21,081 nucleotides of DNA from Candidatus Heimdallarchaeota archaeon (GTDB lineage Archaea > Asgardarchaeota > Heimdallarchaeia > Heimdallarchaeales > Kariarchaeaceae), in NCBI GenBank assembly GCA_021399405.1, contig JAAFKL010000448.1, positions 1 to 21,081 on the forward strand, written 5' to 3'. Position 1 is the stretch's first letter, and each line of letters starts with the position of its first letter. Both the position numbers and the translations under genes were made by a program. Under the pieces are notes generated by a model, which saw only the letters and a program-made list of their open reading frames with translations, had not been told where the DNA came from and did no database searches. This document shows positions 7,356 to 14,573 of this stretch, piece after piece.

Positions 7356-8855
7356 TTAATTATCTAAAAGCGATGGGGAATCAATTTCAGTTGGAATTTG
7401 AATGTTTAGAAACTCGAGAATTGTGGGTGCTATACTTGATAATCCCATGCCCGACTTTAATTTTAGATTATGTGTAATTAAGAAAGGAACCTTGTTTGTC
7501 GTATGTGCAGTATGTGGAGCTCCCTGAAATATCATCTGCTCACAATTACCATGATCTGATGTTATAATTAGCGTATATTCATTTTTTCTACATGACTCGT
7601 AAATCATTCCAAGTGCTTCATCTGTTATTTCTAATGCTTTGATTGTAGGCGGTATTTTACCTGTGTGACCCACCATATCGGGAGCTGCAATGTTCACAAC
7701 AATTAATTTATTTTCTCTACTTGCGATTTCCTTTATCGTTACTTTAGCTATCTCTAAAGTAGACATTTCGGGTTCTAAATCGTAGGTCGCAACTTTTGAG
7801 CTAGGAATCATGATCCTTTTTTCCAAAGGAAAATCAATTTCAGTACCTCCATTTAGGAAGTAAGTTACATGAGCATATTTTTCGGTCTCAGCAATGTGGA
7901 CTTGTTTAAAACTCTGGTTTGCGATTATTTCAGCAAGACTATTAGTAAGGACTGGATTGTTAAATAATACTGGAAATTTCCAAGAATTCTTATATCTGGT
8001 CATCGTAATTATATTTAATTTATTTTTTACTGATGATTCAAAATCAGCCAAACCCGAAAACGCCATGGTAATTTGTCTTGCCCGATCCGGTCGAAAATTA
8101 AAAATTAAAACGATATCATTTTCTTTGATTATCCCATCAGAATCTATCATAATAGGTTTCAAAAATTCGTCAGTTTCACCTTCATAAGACCTAGATTTTA
8201 CTAATCCCAAAACATCATTTGTTTCCTCACCTATTCCATTTACATATAGATCATAAGCAAGTTTGGTACGATCCCACTTCTTATCTCTATCCATCGCATA
8301 ATACCTTCCAGCAATAGTTGCCAGGGTAGTTGATTTGAAATCTTTAATATTATCCAATAATTCTGAAATATATTTTGCACTACTTGTTGGGGGAGTGTCT
8401 CGCCCATCAGTTATACCATGGATGAATATTTTATTTTTTATTGTTGACCTAAAAAGGTGCAAGAGATAATAAAGATGATCGGTGTGACTATGTACGCCCC
8501 CGTCTGACAGCAAACCCATTAAATGCAAACGGCTGTTCGATTGATTAAGAGATTCAATAATATCGAGGATTATTTTGTTGGAAGATAAAGAATTTTCTTT
8601 ACATGATCTGTTTATTAATTCTAATGATTGATATTGGATCCTTCCTGTACCAATAGTCAAGTGGCCGACTTCAGAATTGCCCATTATACCGTCTGGTAAA
8701 CCTACAGAATTTCCAGAAGCGTCTAAATCGGTATGAGGAAACTCATTTTGCAATTTATTCCAATTTTTCATATTGGCCATACTTATTGCATTAGAATCTG
8801 ATTTCGGAGCAATACCAAAACCGTCAATAATTGCCATGACTATTCCATGATTCAC
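7356..8855 (-). CDS. gpmI: 2,3-bisphosphoglycerate-independent phosphoglycerate mutase (bacterial GpmI type)
   Basis: This enzyme interconverts 3- and 2-phosphoglycerate in glycolysis/gluconeogenesis using two Mn2+ and a phosphoserine intermediate. The 499 residues match bacterial GpmI over the full length, not the shorter archaeal ApgM (about 400). Visible motifs are IIDGFG (Asp11), MGNSEVGH with catalytic Ser61, MGLLSDGGVHSH (113-124), HGITDGRDTPP (146-156), GRYYAMDRD, NFRPDRAR (253-260), TEKYAHVTYF, DMVGHTG (Asp393, His397), SDHGN (Asp434, His435) and AHTAHT. All metal and catalytic positions are present. The start is GTG at 8855; an ATG at residue 7 (8837) would shorten the first strand. 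The bacterial type in an archaeal window suggests ancient transfer. Confidence 0.94.
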   Translation of the reverse strand: MNHGIVMAIIDGFGIAPKSDSNAISMANMKNWNKLQNEFPHTDLDASGNSVGLPDGIMGNSEVGHLTIGTGRIQYQSLELINRSCKENSLSSNKIILDIIESLNQSNSRLHLMGLLSDGGVHSHTDHLYYLLHLFRSTIKNKIFIHGITDGRDTPPTSSAKYISELLDNIKDFKSTTLATIAGRYYAMDRDKKWDRTKLAYDLYVNGIGEETNDVLGLVKSRSYEGETDEFLKPIMIDSDGIIKENDIVLIFNFRPDRARQITMAFSGLADFESSVKNKLNIITMTRYKNSWKFPVLFNNPVLTNSLAEIIANQSFKQVHIAETEKYAHVTYFLNGGTEIDFPLEKRIMIPSSKVATYDLEPEMSTLEIAKVTIKEIASRENKLIVVNIAAPDMVGHTGKIPPTIKALEITDEALGMIYESCRKNEYTLIITSDHGNCEQMIFQGAPHTAHTTNKVPFLITHNLKLKSGMGLSSIAPTILEFLNIQIPTEIDSPSLLDN

Positions 8856-9064
8856 AATTGATTTGAAATTAGCTAAAATTTAAATTATTGCTTTCTACAG
8901 TCAGTAATTCAAGAAGATATAGAAAATAGTAGTATTTGATCAAATTTTAATTGTTGATTGTTTGTGTCTTAAGGTCTTCTGTTGCTTTTTTAGACGGATA
9001 AATATACCGACAGATTGATCTGAATCAGAAACAATGATATAGATTAAGATCATTTTAACTTTTG
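8856..9064. promoter_or_regulatory. Divergent promoter region between gpmI and the coiled-coil gene
   Basis: This is a 209-base gap with no gene. Leftward, an AAATTTAAATT-like stretch near 8876-8886 lies 21-31 bases before the gpmI GTG and would give a leaderless transcript. Rightward, ATAAATATA at 8998-9006 followed by CC is the best TATA candidate, leaving a leader of about 35 bases. A small perfect palindrome (TCTGA-A-TCAGA, about 9018-9028) lies near that predicted start and could be an operator, though it is short enough to occur by chance. Confidence 0.35.
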
Positions 9065-9727
9065 ATGGAACCAACTGACCCGCAGGAACCAAGTAGTACC
9101 CCTAGTGATAACACAAATCAAGCTCAAGAAGAAATTGCGAAATTAGAAGGCAAAATTAATGAATTAACAAATGAACTTGGTAATGCAAATAGTCAGTTAT
9201 CCACTTTAAAGTCAGAATTGGAAGATCATAATTCAAAAAGTGATGATATAAAATCTGAATTTGAGAAATTAAAGATTGAGAATGAAGAACTGAAAACACA
9301 AATATCAAATCACCAAAATGAAAAGCAGGGACTTGAGAAAGATAAAAGTGAGCTATCCAACAAATTTGAAGCATTGCAAGTTGAAAGAGATTCAAGTAAT
9401 AATGAAATCACAACACTCAAATCGAGGATAGGGCAACTTGATAATGAAATTGGAACTTTGAAATCATCTTCAACACCAATTGAAGATCTTCAAAATGAAT
9501 TGAAAATATTAAAAATACTCGCATCTACAGGATCTCAAGCAATGGATATGTACAAAGTATTGAAATCACATAAAAGCCTTACATTGAGAAAATTGGCAAT
9601 GCAAGCAGGAATGGCTGCAGCTACTTGCTCATCTCTACTTGAGGGATTGGAAAGAGCAGGTCTAGTTAAATTCGAACGATCAGGTCCAGATGATACAGAT
9701 CCTAAAATCACTCTAATTGAGGGTTAG
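9065..9727 (+). CDS. Coiled-coil protein with C-terminal winged-helix domain
   Basis: The ATG at 9065 gives 220 residues (a TTG directly before it gives one more). After a short Pro/Ser/Thr-rich head, residues ~20-136 form a long heptad-rich coiled coil (EIAKLEGKINELTNEL, IENEELKTQI and similar) full of Glu, Lys, Leu and Asn. Residues ~146-219 look like a winged helix of the MarR/ArsR kind: ILKILASTG, then YKVLKSHKSLTLRKLAMQAG, AAATCSSLLEGLERAGLV and a short wing. It probably dimerises through the coil and binds DNA, or a partner, through its tail. I cannot name the family; a chromatin- or transcription-linked role is an inference. It stands alone before pepP, 99 bases away. Confidence 0.75.
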   Translation: MEPTDPQEPSSTPSDNTNQAQEEIAKLEGKINELTNELGNANSQLSTLKSELEDHNSKSDDIKSEFEKLKIENEELKTQISNHQNEKQGLEKDKSELSNKFEALQVERDSSNNEITTLKSRIGQLDNEIGTLKSSSTPIEDLQNELKILKILASTGSQAMDMYKVLKSHKSLTLRKLAMQAGMAAATCSSLLEGLERAGLVKFERSGPDDTDPKITLIEG

Positions 9728-9746
9728 TTTCTATTAACCATACCAT

Positions 9747-9757
9747 TTATAATATAT
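9747..9757 (+). promoter_or_regulatory. Candidate TATA box for pepP
   Basis: TTATAATATAT lies in the 99-base gap before pepP, about 70 bases before the ATG at 9827. It would place the transcript start near 9780 and leave a leader of about 45 bases. This is pattern-based. Confidence 0.4.
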
Positions 9758-9826
9758 TTTTGCAAAAGTGTTGATCGAACATTCTATCAATCGATTTTAT
9801 TAAAATGATAACATTTGAGCAGGTTT

Positions 9827-11140
9827 ATGCTTTCCCAAGAAGTGTACCAAAAAAGACGTAGACAGTTAATCGAAATATTAGGTGAAGGCGTAGTAATATT
9901 ACCAGGTTATGCAGAAAGAATATTGAGTAATGATACTAATCATAAATTTCGTCAGCAGAGTGAAATAATATATTATTCTGGATTTCCTGAGCCTGATACT
10001 ACCGTATTGATTGAATATGATGGTAAAAAGCTATCATACCATTTATTCGTAAGAAATCGAGATCCTGCTAAAGAGACTTATGATGGAAAAAGATATGGAA
10101 CTGATGGGGCAAAAGAAATATTTAAAGCAGATTCTACCTATACAATTGATAAACTTGAAGATCAACTTGTTCTAATTTTAGCAAAATACGAAAAGGTATA
10201 TTTTCAAGGTGGAGAAAATTTAGAAATTGATAAAATTGTCTATAGATCAATTACAACTGCTGTCAATTCAAAAAATCGAAAAGGGAAAGGTCCGGTGAAC
10301 TTAATTAATCCAATTGATACCTACCATCAAATTAGATCAGTTAAATCTGATGGGGAGATACAAATCTGTGAATCTGCTGCTGAAATTAGTTCTCAGGCAA
10401 TTACAAAAGCAATGAAATATACAAAACCAGGAATAAATGAATACCAGATTGAAGCTTTGATCGATTTTGAATTTAGGAATAGTGGAGCACAACGTCCAGC
10501 ATATCAATCTATTTGTGGTAATGGGGCGAATGCAACCATTTTACACTATGTTGAAAATAATCAAGAGTTACAGGATGGGAAACTCATTCTTGTCGATGCC
10601 GGGGCGCAGTATGAGGATTATTGTGCCGATATAACAAGAACATGGCCGGTCAATGGGAAATTCTCAGACCCCCAGAAAAGGGTATATCAATTAGTATTGA
10701 AAGTTCAAAAGGATTGTATAGCGAGAGTAAAGCCTGGAGTAAAATTCTGGGATATAAACAATCACGCAATTGAGCAATTGACCCGTGGACTGATAGAGCT
10801 CGGCATCTTGGAGGGTGAGGTTGATAAATTAATCGAGAATAAAGATTACCGTAGATTTTACATGCATTCGCTAGGTCACTGGGTAGGATTGGATGTACAC
10901 GATACAAGTAGGTTCAGAACTGATCAGGAAATCCTAAAACCTGGTTTATATGTGACTATTGAACCTGGAATTTATATCCCTGATGAAGAGGATATACCAT
11001 CAGAATTTCGGGGTATTGGAGTTCGTATAGAGGATGATGTACTCGTTACTGAAACTGGAAACAGAGTTCTTACTGCGAATGTTGTTAAGGAAATCGAGGA
11101 TATTGAGGCAATAGTTGGAACTGAAGTAAAGAATTATTGA
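9827..11140 (+). CDS. pepP: Xaa-Pro aminopeptidase (PepP type, peptidase M24B)
   Basis: This enzyme removes the N-terminal residue from peptides whose second residue is proline, using a two-metal pita-bread active site. I chose the ATG at 9827 because it lines up with the E. coli PepP N-terminus; a TTG at 9815 would add MSRF. Counting from the TTG (441 residues), the AMP_N domain spans ~10-140 with FRQQSEIIYYSGF, and the catalytic domain ~175-435. The five metal ligands are all present: Asp261 (VDAG), Asp272 (ADITR), His355 (HSLGH), Glu383 (TIEPG) and Glu406 (RIEDD). The match to the gammaproteobacterial enzyme, as I recall it, is close along the whole length, including GKLGILxGxVDxLI-like and GLDVHD segments. 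This suggests transfer from bacteria. Cytoplasmic. Confidence 0.95.
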   Translation: MLSQEVYQKRRRQLIEILGEGVVILPGYAERILSNDTNHKFRQQSEIIYYSGFPEPDTTVLIEYDGKKLSYHLFVRNRDPAKETYDGKRYGTDGAKEIFKADSTYTIDKLEDQLVLILAKYEKVYFQGGENLEIDKIVYRSITTAVNSKNRKGKGPVNLINPIDTYHQIRSVKSDGEIQICESAAEISSQAITKAMKYTKPGINEYQIEALIDFEFRNSGAQRPAYQSICGNGANATILHYVENNQELQDGKLILVDAGAQYEDYCADITRTWPVNGKFSDPQKRVYQLVLKVQKDCIARVKPGVKFWDINNHAIEQLTRGLIELGILEGEVDKLIENKDYRRFYMHSLGHWVGLDVHDTSRFRTDQEILKPGLYVTIEPGIYIPDEEDIPSEFRGIGVRIEDDVLVTETGNRVLTANVVKEIEDIEAIVGTEVKNY

Positions 11141-11154
11141 TCTATTGTTCAAAT

Positions 11155-11400
11155 TTAAGATATCGCGGTTAACATCTCTTCAGCTTGATCTTCAGATAAA
11201 ATTTCGTTTTCTACACATGAGACCAAAGCATTCTTAATTATTTCTTTATCTCCCCCGACTGCTTGTAAAAGCATCTCAGCTCGATTAGTTATATCAAATT
11301 CCATTGTTACAAACTTTGAAACAATTGCGATCCATATTTCACTATCATCTAATTGATCAGCTTCTTGCTCTCTTTTAGCAGCCATTTCCCTAAAAGACAT
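11155..11400 (-). CDS. Small hypothetical protein downstream of HxlR regulator
   Basis: The ATG at 11400 gives 81 residues (a GTG at 11409 would add three). It is acidic and predicted helical, with a charged head (REMAAKREQEAD) and a domain-like core (IWIAIVSKFVTMEF, AEMLLQAVGG, SEDQAEEMLTAI). The family is unknown; there are no metal or membrane motifs. The HxlR stop is 18 bases upstream on the same strand, so the two are probably one transcript. It converges with pepP, 14 bases from its stop. Confidence 0.6.
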   Translation of the reverse strand: MSFREMAAKREQEADQLDDSEIWIAIVSKFVTMEFDITNRAEMLLQAVGGDKEIIKNALVSCVENEILSEDQAEEMLTAIS

Positions 11401-11418
11401 AATTAACACATTCCAATA

Positions 11419-11790
11419 CTATGAGGCATCAGTGATTTCTTCAACTTTGACCTGTGATCTTCGCCTGATAAGTTCTGAACCCCAATTGTTTATAGAATCT
11501 ATGATCTCACAAAGTACTGCACCAAAACTGGTTATGAAATATGCAGAACGAGGTGGAGAAATCGATATCGATCTTTTTTCGATAATATCCTTTGAAATAA
11601 ATTCGGATAACAGGTCTGATAATACGGATGCGGAAACACCTTTTATTGTTTCCTTCAATTCCCCAAAACTCATGGGATCATGAGTTAGTTCATGTAGAAT
11701 GATTAAACTCCATTTCCTTCCGATTAATCTTAAAACTTCAACAACTTCTTCGGAAAGTGTATGATCCATTTCCATAATCGCATATTTCAT
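11419..11790 (-). CDS. HxlR-family winged-helix transcriptional regulator
   Basis: The 123 residues have the family layout: IGRKWSLIILHELTHDPMSFGELKE (24-48) as helices 1-2, then GVSASVLSDLLSEFISKDIIEK (51-72) as the recognition region, a wing with SPPRSAYFITSFG (78-90), and a dimerising helix with NNWG (101-104). HxlR proteins bind DNA as dimers and often answer reactive aldehydes, redox or drugs. The N-terminal cysteine used as a sensor in several relatives is absent here (the only Cys is residue 94), so the signal cannot be guessed. It is first in an operon with the 81-residue orphan and divergent from the 7TM genes, which are likely candidate targets. The start is ATG at 11790; ATGs at residues 6 and 8 are possible. 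Confidence 0.88.
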   Translation of the reverse strand: MKYAIMEMDHTLSEEVVEVLRLIGRKWSLIILHELTHDPMSFGELKETIKGVSASVLSDLLSEFISKDIIEKRSISISPPRSAYFITSFGAVLCEIIDSINNWGSELIRRRSQVKVEEITDAS

Positions 11791-11796
11791 AGATTG

Positions 11797-12015
11797 TTAA
11801 TTTATCTTTCCAAAAAATAGCATAGGATATGTTTTTTTTTGAACTGATTCAGTTACAATTCTATAATGCATTTGATTAAAAGATGCAAAGTCAATTGTAT
11901 TTGCATAATATTCATCTAATCTAAAAGTCATGTAATAAATGGCAGATAATCCCTTATTTTTCAATAATGTTCTTAATGAGATCTTAACTCGATGATTTGT
12001 TATACTTGGTATCAT
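11797..12015 (-). CDS. Doubtful small ORF upstream of HxlR
   Basis: This is a 72-codon open frame between the HxlR gene and the first 7TM gene, ending 6 bases before the HxlR start. The product is basic and Tyr/Phe-rich (LSAIYYMTFRLDEYY), with no recognised domain. Its first six codons overlap the start of the 7TM gene on the other strand, and the frame would leave no room for a promoter of either divergent gene. An internal ATG at 11931 would avoid the overlap. It may be a real leader gene of the HxlR operon or simply intergenic DNA; I lean to the latter. Confidence 0.25.
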   Translation of the reverse strand: MIPSITNHRVKISLRTLLKNKGLSAIYYMTFRLDEYYANTIDFASFNQMHYRIVTESVQKKTYPMLFFGKIN

Positions 12016-13112
12016 TAGTATTTCTTGTGCCCATCATATCAACTATTATAGCTGCGATTGGATTCATTTTTGTAATGATTAGTTTTCGAGCTAAGCCATG
12101 GAAGATGAAATTCTGGTTGATGTTGACCACCTTTTCATTTATTCCTTGGGCAGGATTGACAATTTTGATGAGGACTGCAAATTCACATGATCAAGCATTA
12201 TGGTTACTTCGTGGTTCTTTTATATTCCTACAAATTTCATTTTACAGCGCTTATAGGTTTCATCATCTGATGACATATAGGTCTACCGATGATCGATTGT
12301 CAACATTTGGTTTAGCAACTTTAACTGGATTTAATATTGCTTTAGCTATAGATACCTCAAATCTTGATACAGTGAGGGATGCTTCAAATCAATATTATGT
12401 CGACCTTTTTGGAACATCACTATTGATAACTAATGTTATTCTTGGTGCGTGGTCTGGATATTTCGTATTTACAGCTCTAAATGAAATGGATGCATTTGCA
12501 GTATTTTATGATAAGAAGGGGAGACGCAATACAATTCCTATTTTCCTATTTTTGTCAGTAATTGGTATTGCATTTTTTGCTCTTGTATTTTGGATCACAC
12601 AAGATAGATCAATAGATTCAACCCCATTTATGATAATTATGGATCTGGCGATTATATTTTTCGGATACACGTACGGAGTAAACCCTACCAGCAAAATATT
12701 AGCACCTCAGAGAATTTGGAGCTTCATGATTATTGATCAAAATGGATTATCAGTTTATGAGCACCATTTCTCACATAATCAAACAATTGGCGAATTACCA
12801 TTGTTGGCAATGGGCGTAATGGCAACAAATTCCACAATTAAAATGCATCTTAATAGCCCAAGTTCTGTTGATGAGGTGTCAATGGAAGACAGGACAATAT
12901 TAGTTAAAGAAAGATCCAATCTATTATTTTGTTTAGTTGCTGATCACAGTTCAATCCAGTTGCAGATTGAATTGATAGAATTAACAAATCGAATAGTAGA
13001 CCACAATGAATTCCGTGTTCCAAGACTTGGTGAGGAGTATGGCATATATGAATACACTAACAAATTATTAACTGAAGTGTTTGGTTCAAAAATGGGAACA
13101 AGGAGAGGTTAG
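11997..13112 (+). CDS. Seven-helix membrane protein with C-terminal longin/roadblock-like domain (1)
   Basis: The 371 residues start at TTG 11997 (a TTG at 12006 is also possible; an in-frame stop lies just upstream). Seven hydrophobic segments lie near 8-30, 38-58, 69-87, 101-119, 137-160, 179-199 and 208-227. A linker (TSKILAPQRI) leads to a soluble domain at ~239-335. Its order is strand (WSFMIIDQNG), strand (LSVYEHHF), helix (GELPLLAMGVMATNS), strand pair (EVSMEDRTILVKE, LLFCLVADH) and helix (IQLQIELIELTNRI). That beta-beta-alpha-beta-beta-alpha order with 'xxDxxGLxxxxxxF' is the plan of longin/roadblock modules common in Asgard archaea. With seven helices the tail should be on the opposite side from the N-terminus, presumably cytoplasmic. 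The role is unknown; sensing or docking of small GTPases is an inference. The next gene is its paralogue. Confidence 0.7.
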   Translation: MLYLVSLVFLVPIISTIIAAIGFIFVMISFRAKPWKMKFWLMLTTFSFIPWAGLTILMRTANSHDQALWLLRGSFIFLQISFYSAYRFHHLMTYRSTDDRLSTFGLATLTGFNIALAIDTSNLDTVRDASNQYYVDLFGTSLLITNVILGAWSGYFVFTALNEMDAFAVFYDKKGRRNTIPIFLFLSVIGIAFFALVFWITQDRSIDSTPFMIIMDLAIIFFGYTYGVNPTSKILAPQRIWSFMIIDQNGLSVYEHHFSHNQTIGELPLLAMGVMATNSTIKMHLNSPSSVDEVSMEDRTILVKERSNLLFCLVADHSSIQLQIELIELTNRIVDHNEFRVPRLGEEYGIYEYTNKLLTEVFGSKMGTRRG

Positions 13113-13117
13113 GTGGG
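13111..13117 (+). promoter_or_regulatory. Ribosome binding site of the second 7TM gene
   Basis: AGGTGGG lies 5 bases before the ATG at 13123 and overlaps the stop codon of the first 7TM gene. It argues for the ATG rather than the in-frame TTG at 13081, and for coupled translation of the two genes. Confidence 0.55.
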
Positions 13118-13122
13118 ATTTA

Positions 13123-14184
13123 ATGGGAATTGAATACATTATATTGGTAAGTGCAATTGTTATTTCCATCATAGCATTTTTCATTATTTTCATTACCTTC
13201 AATACATATTACTCAGGTATTGGTTTTACTATTATGTCATCATACCTTTTAATTGTAATTTATTCAATTTTAGAAGTAATAATTTATAATTCAAATAATG
13301 AAAGTCAAGCATTAAACATATCAAAATTTTCAACTATGGTGCTTGTCACTGGATTATATTTTCTTCATTATTTCCATGATGAAATATCTGCTGCTTACAA
13401 ACAAAGGAAAACAATGACTTTTGCCTCCCTCGTTTATGGAATGAATATTGGTGCAATTTTCCTTGAGGATACTGTAACAATTATCGGTGACCCATTTGTT
13501 CCAGTTCTCCATCCGTATTTTGGATTACTGATTACTTGGCAGGCCACATTATTAATTCATCGTATTACCTCACATCTAATCAATATGGGAGAATTATCTG
13601 ATTACTATGGAATTGAAGGCAAGGTCAATCCAAAATTTAGAAAAGGAGTTCAAAAAACTCTATACATATTTTTAGCTTTTTCAGCTATTAGCTATCTTAT
13701 TATTGATGAACAACCATCGACAAATCTAACTTTGGTTATTGCGGTAGGTGGATTACTTCTAGCAACCCTATACAATCGTGATCCTCTCTCTTCATTACCC
13801 ATCGCTCAGCCTATAGAAGCAATAGCATTAATTCGTGAAGAACGTGTTAAATATTTAGAAGTGTTTGAATCATCGGGTAAATCAATCGCAAAACAAGATG
13901 ATTTTGGCATTCTTGTCTCAACACTTATACAATTTTTTACTGAGATGATGAAATCGGAGACCAGGATAAGGTCAATAAGCACAAACGATGTATTGATTAT
14001 GTTTGAAATTTCTGGATTTGATTATTTGATCCTTGTTTTAAAAAATAGATCACCCTTGGTTCGTAGAATTCTCAAATTAGTCTCTACTGAAATTTTAGAT
14101 CAAAATCCACAGAGTGATTATGAATTTTCTATGATTGTGAACAAGTACCTCTTGTTCAGAACTACTTCTTCAACAAATGCATAA
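13123..14184 (+). CDS. Seven-helix membrane protein with C-terminal longin/roadblock-like domain (2)
   Basis: The ATG at 13123 gives 353 residues; a TTG at 13081 would overlap the previous gene by 32 bases and lacks a ribosome site. Seven hydrophobic segments lie near 6-26, 33-54, 67-84, 100-118, 130-150, 178-195 and 201-217. A linker (LPIAQPIE) similar in place to that of the first protein leads to a soluble domain at ~232-328: strand (AIALIREE), strand (VKYLEVFES), helix (FGILVSTLIQFFTEMM), strands (IRSISTNDVLIMFEI, DYLILVLKN) and helix (LVRRILKLVSTEIL). The domain order matches protein 1, though residue identity is low, so this looks like an old tandem duplication. Ten bases separate the two genes. 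Function is unknown; the pair may form a heteromeric membrane complex. Confidence 0.68.
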   Translation: MGIEYIILVSAIVISIIAFFIIFITFNTYYSGIGFTIMSSYLLIVIYSILEVIIYNSNNESQALNISKFSTMVLVTGLYFLHYFHDEISAAYKQRKTMTFASLVYGMNIGAIFLEDTVTIIGDPFVPVLHPYFGLLITWQATLLIHRITSHLINMGELSDYYGIEGKVNPKFRKGVQKTLYIFLAFSAISYLIIDEQPSTNLTLVIAVGGLLLATLYNRDPLSSLPIAQPIEAIALIREERVKYLEVFESSGKSIAKQDDFGILVSTLIQFFTEMMKSETRIRSISTNDVLIMFEISGFDYLILVLKNRSPLVRRILKLVSTEILDQNPQSDYEFSMIVNKYLLFRTTSSTNA

Positions 14185-14207
14185 TTTAATTACTAATTGA
14201 ATTGGTT

Positions 14208-14552
14208 CTATCTCGTTGTTATTCCTAAGGACTCCCTTTCAGTAATAATCATATCTAACCTGCTTTCAATTGTAGCTTGTACTTCATCGAGATAATCTTG
14301 AAGATCTGCTTCTCGATCCATCCAAGTCGTTCTAAATTTAAATATAAGTTCCACATTTCCAGATTCTCCTAGATCTTCTAATTGCAACTGGGGATATCTA
14401 TAAGGTTGGATTGAATCTAACTCATGTTTGATTTCATTAGCCTTCGAATCAATTTCTCCAAAGTCAAGTTCGTCATCATCATCATCGTAATCTCCATAGT
14501 CATTCAATAAACCTCTAAATAAAATATTAAGAGTTGTGAGTTGTGAGGACAT
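14208..14552 (-). CDS. Small acidic hypothetical protein downstream of lonB
   Basis: The 114 residues have an Asp/Glu-rich head with a DDDDDE run (~residues 23-28), then a mixed alpha/beta part (IQPYRYPQLQLEDL, VELIFKFRTTWM) and a C-terminal helix (DYLDEVQATIESRLDMIITE). The family is unknown. The start is ATG at 14552, 21 bases after the lonB stop, so it is probably the second gene of that transcript. An AAGG some 13 bases upstream is a loose ribosome site. It could be an adaptor or substrate of LonB, but only position suggests this. Confidence 0.6.
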   Translation of the reverse strand: MSSQLTTLNILFRGLLNDYGDYDDDDDELDFGEIDSKANEIKHELDSIQPYRYPQLQLEDLGESGNVELIFKFRTTWMDREADLQDYLDEVQATIESRLDMIITERESLGITTR

Positions 14553-14573
14553 AGTTCAAATTAACCTTGTAGT

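Noticed and set aside
11797..12015. Small ORF between HxlR and the 7TM gene as a confident gene
   Set aside because: It overlaps the 7TM start on the opposite strand, leaves no promoter space and has no recognised domain; kept only as a low-confidence feature.
14470..14490. ATC triplet run as a repeat element
   Set aside because: It is simply the reverse complement of GAT codons for the Asp run of the acidic protein; no spacing pattern and no CRISPR.
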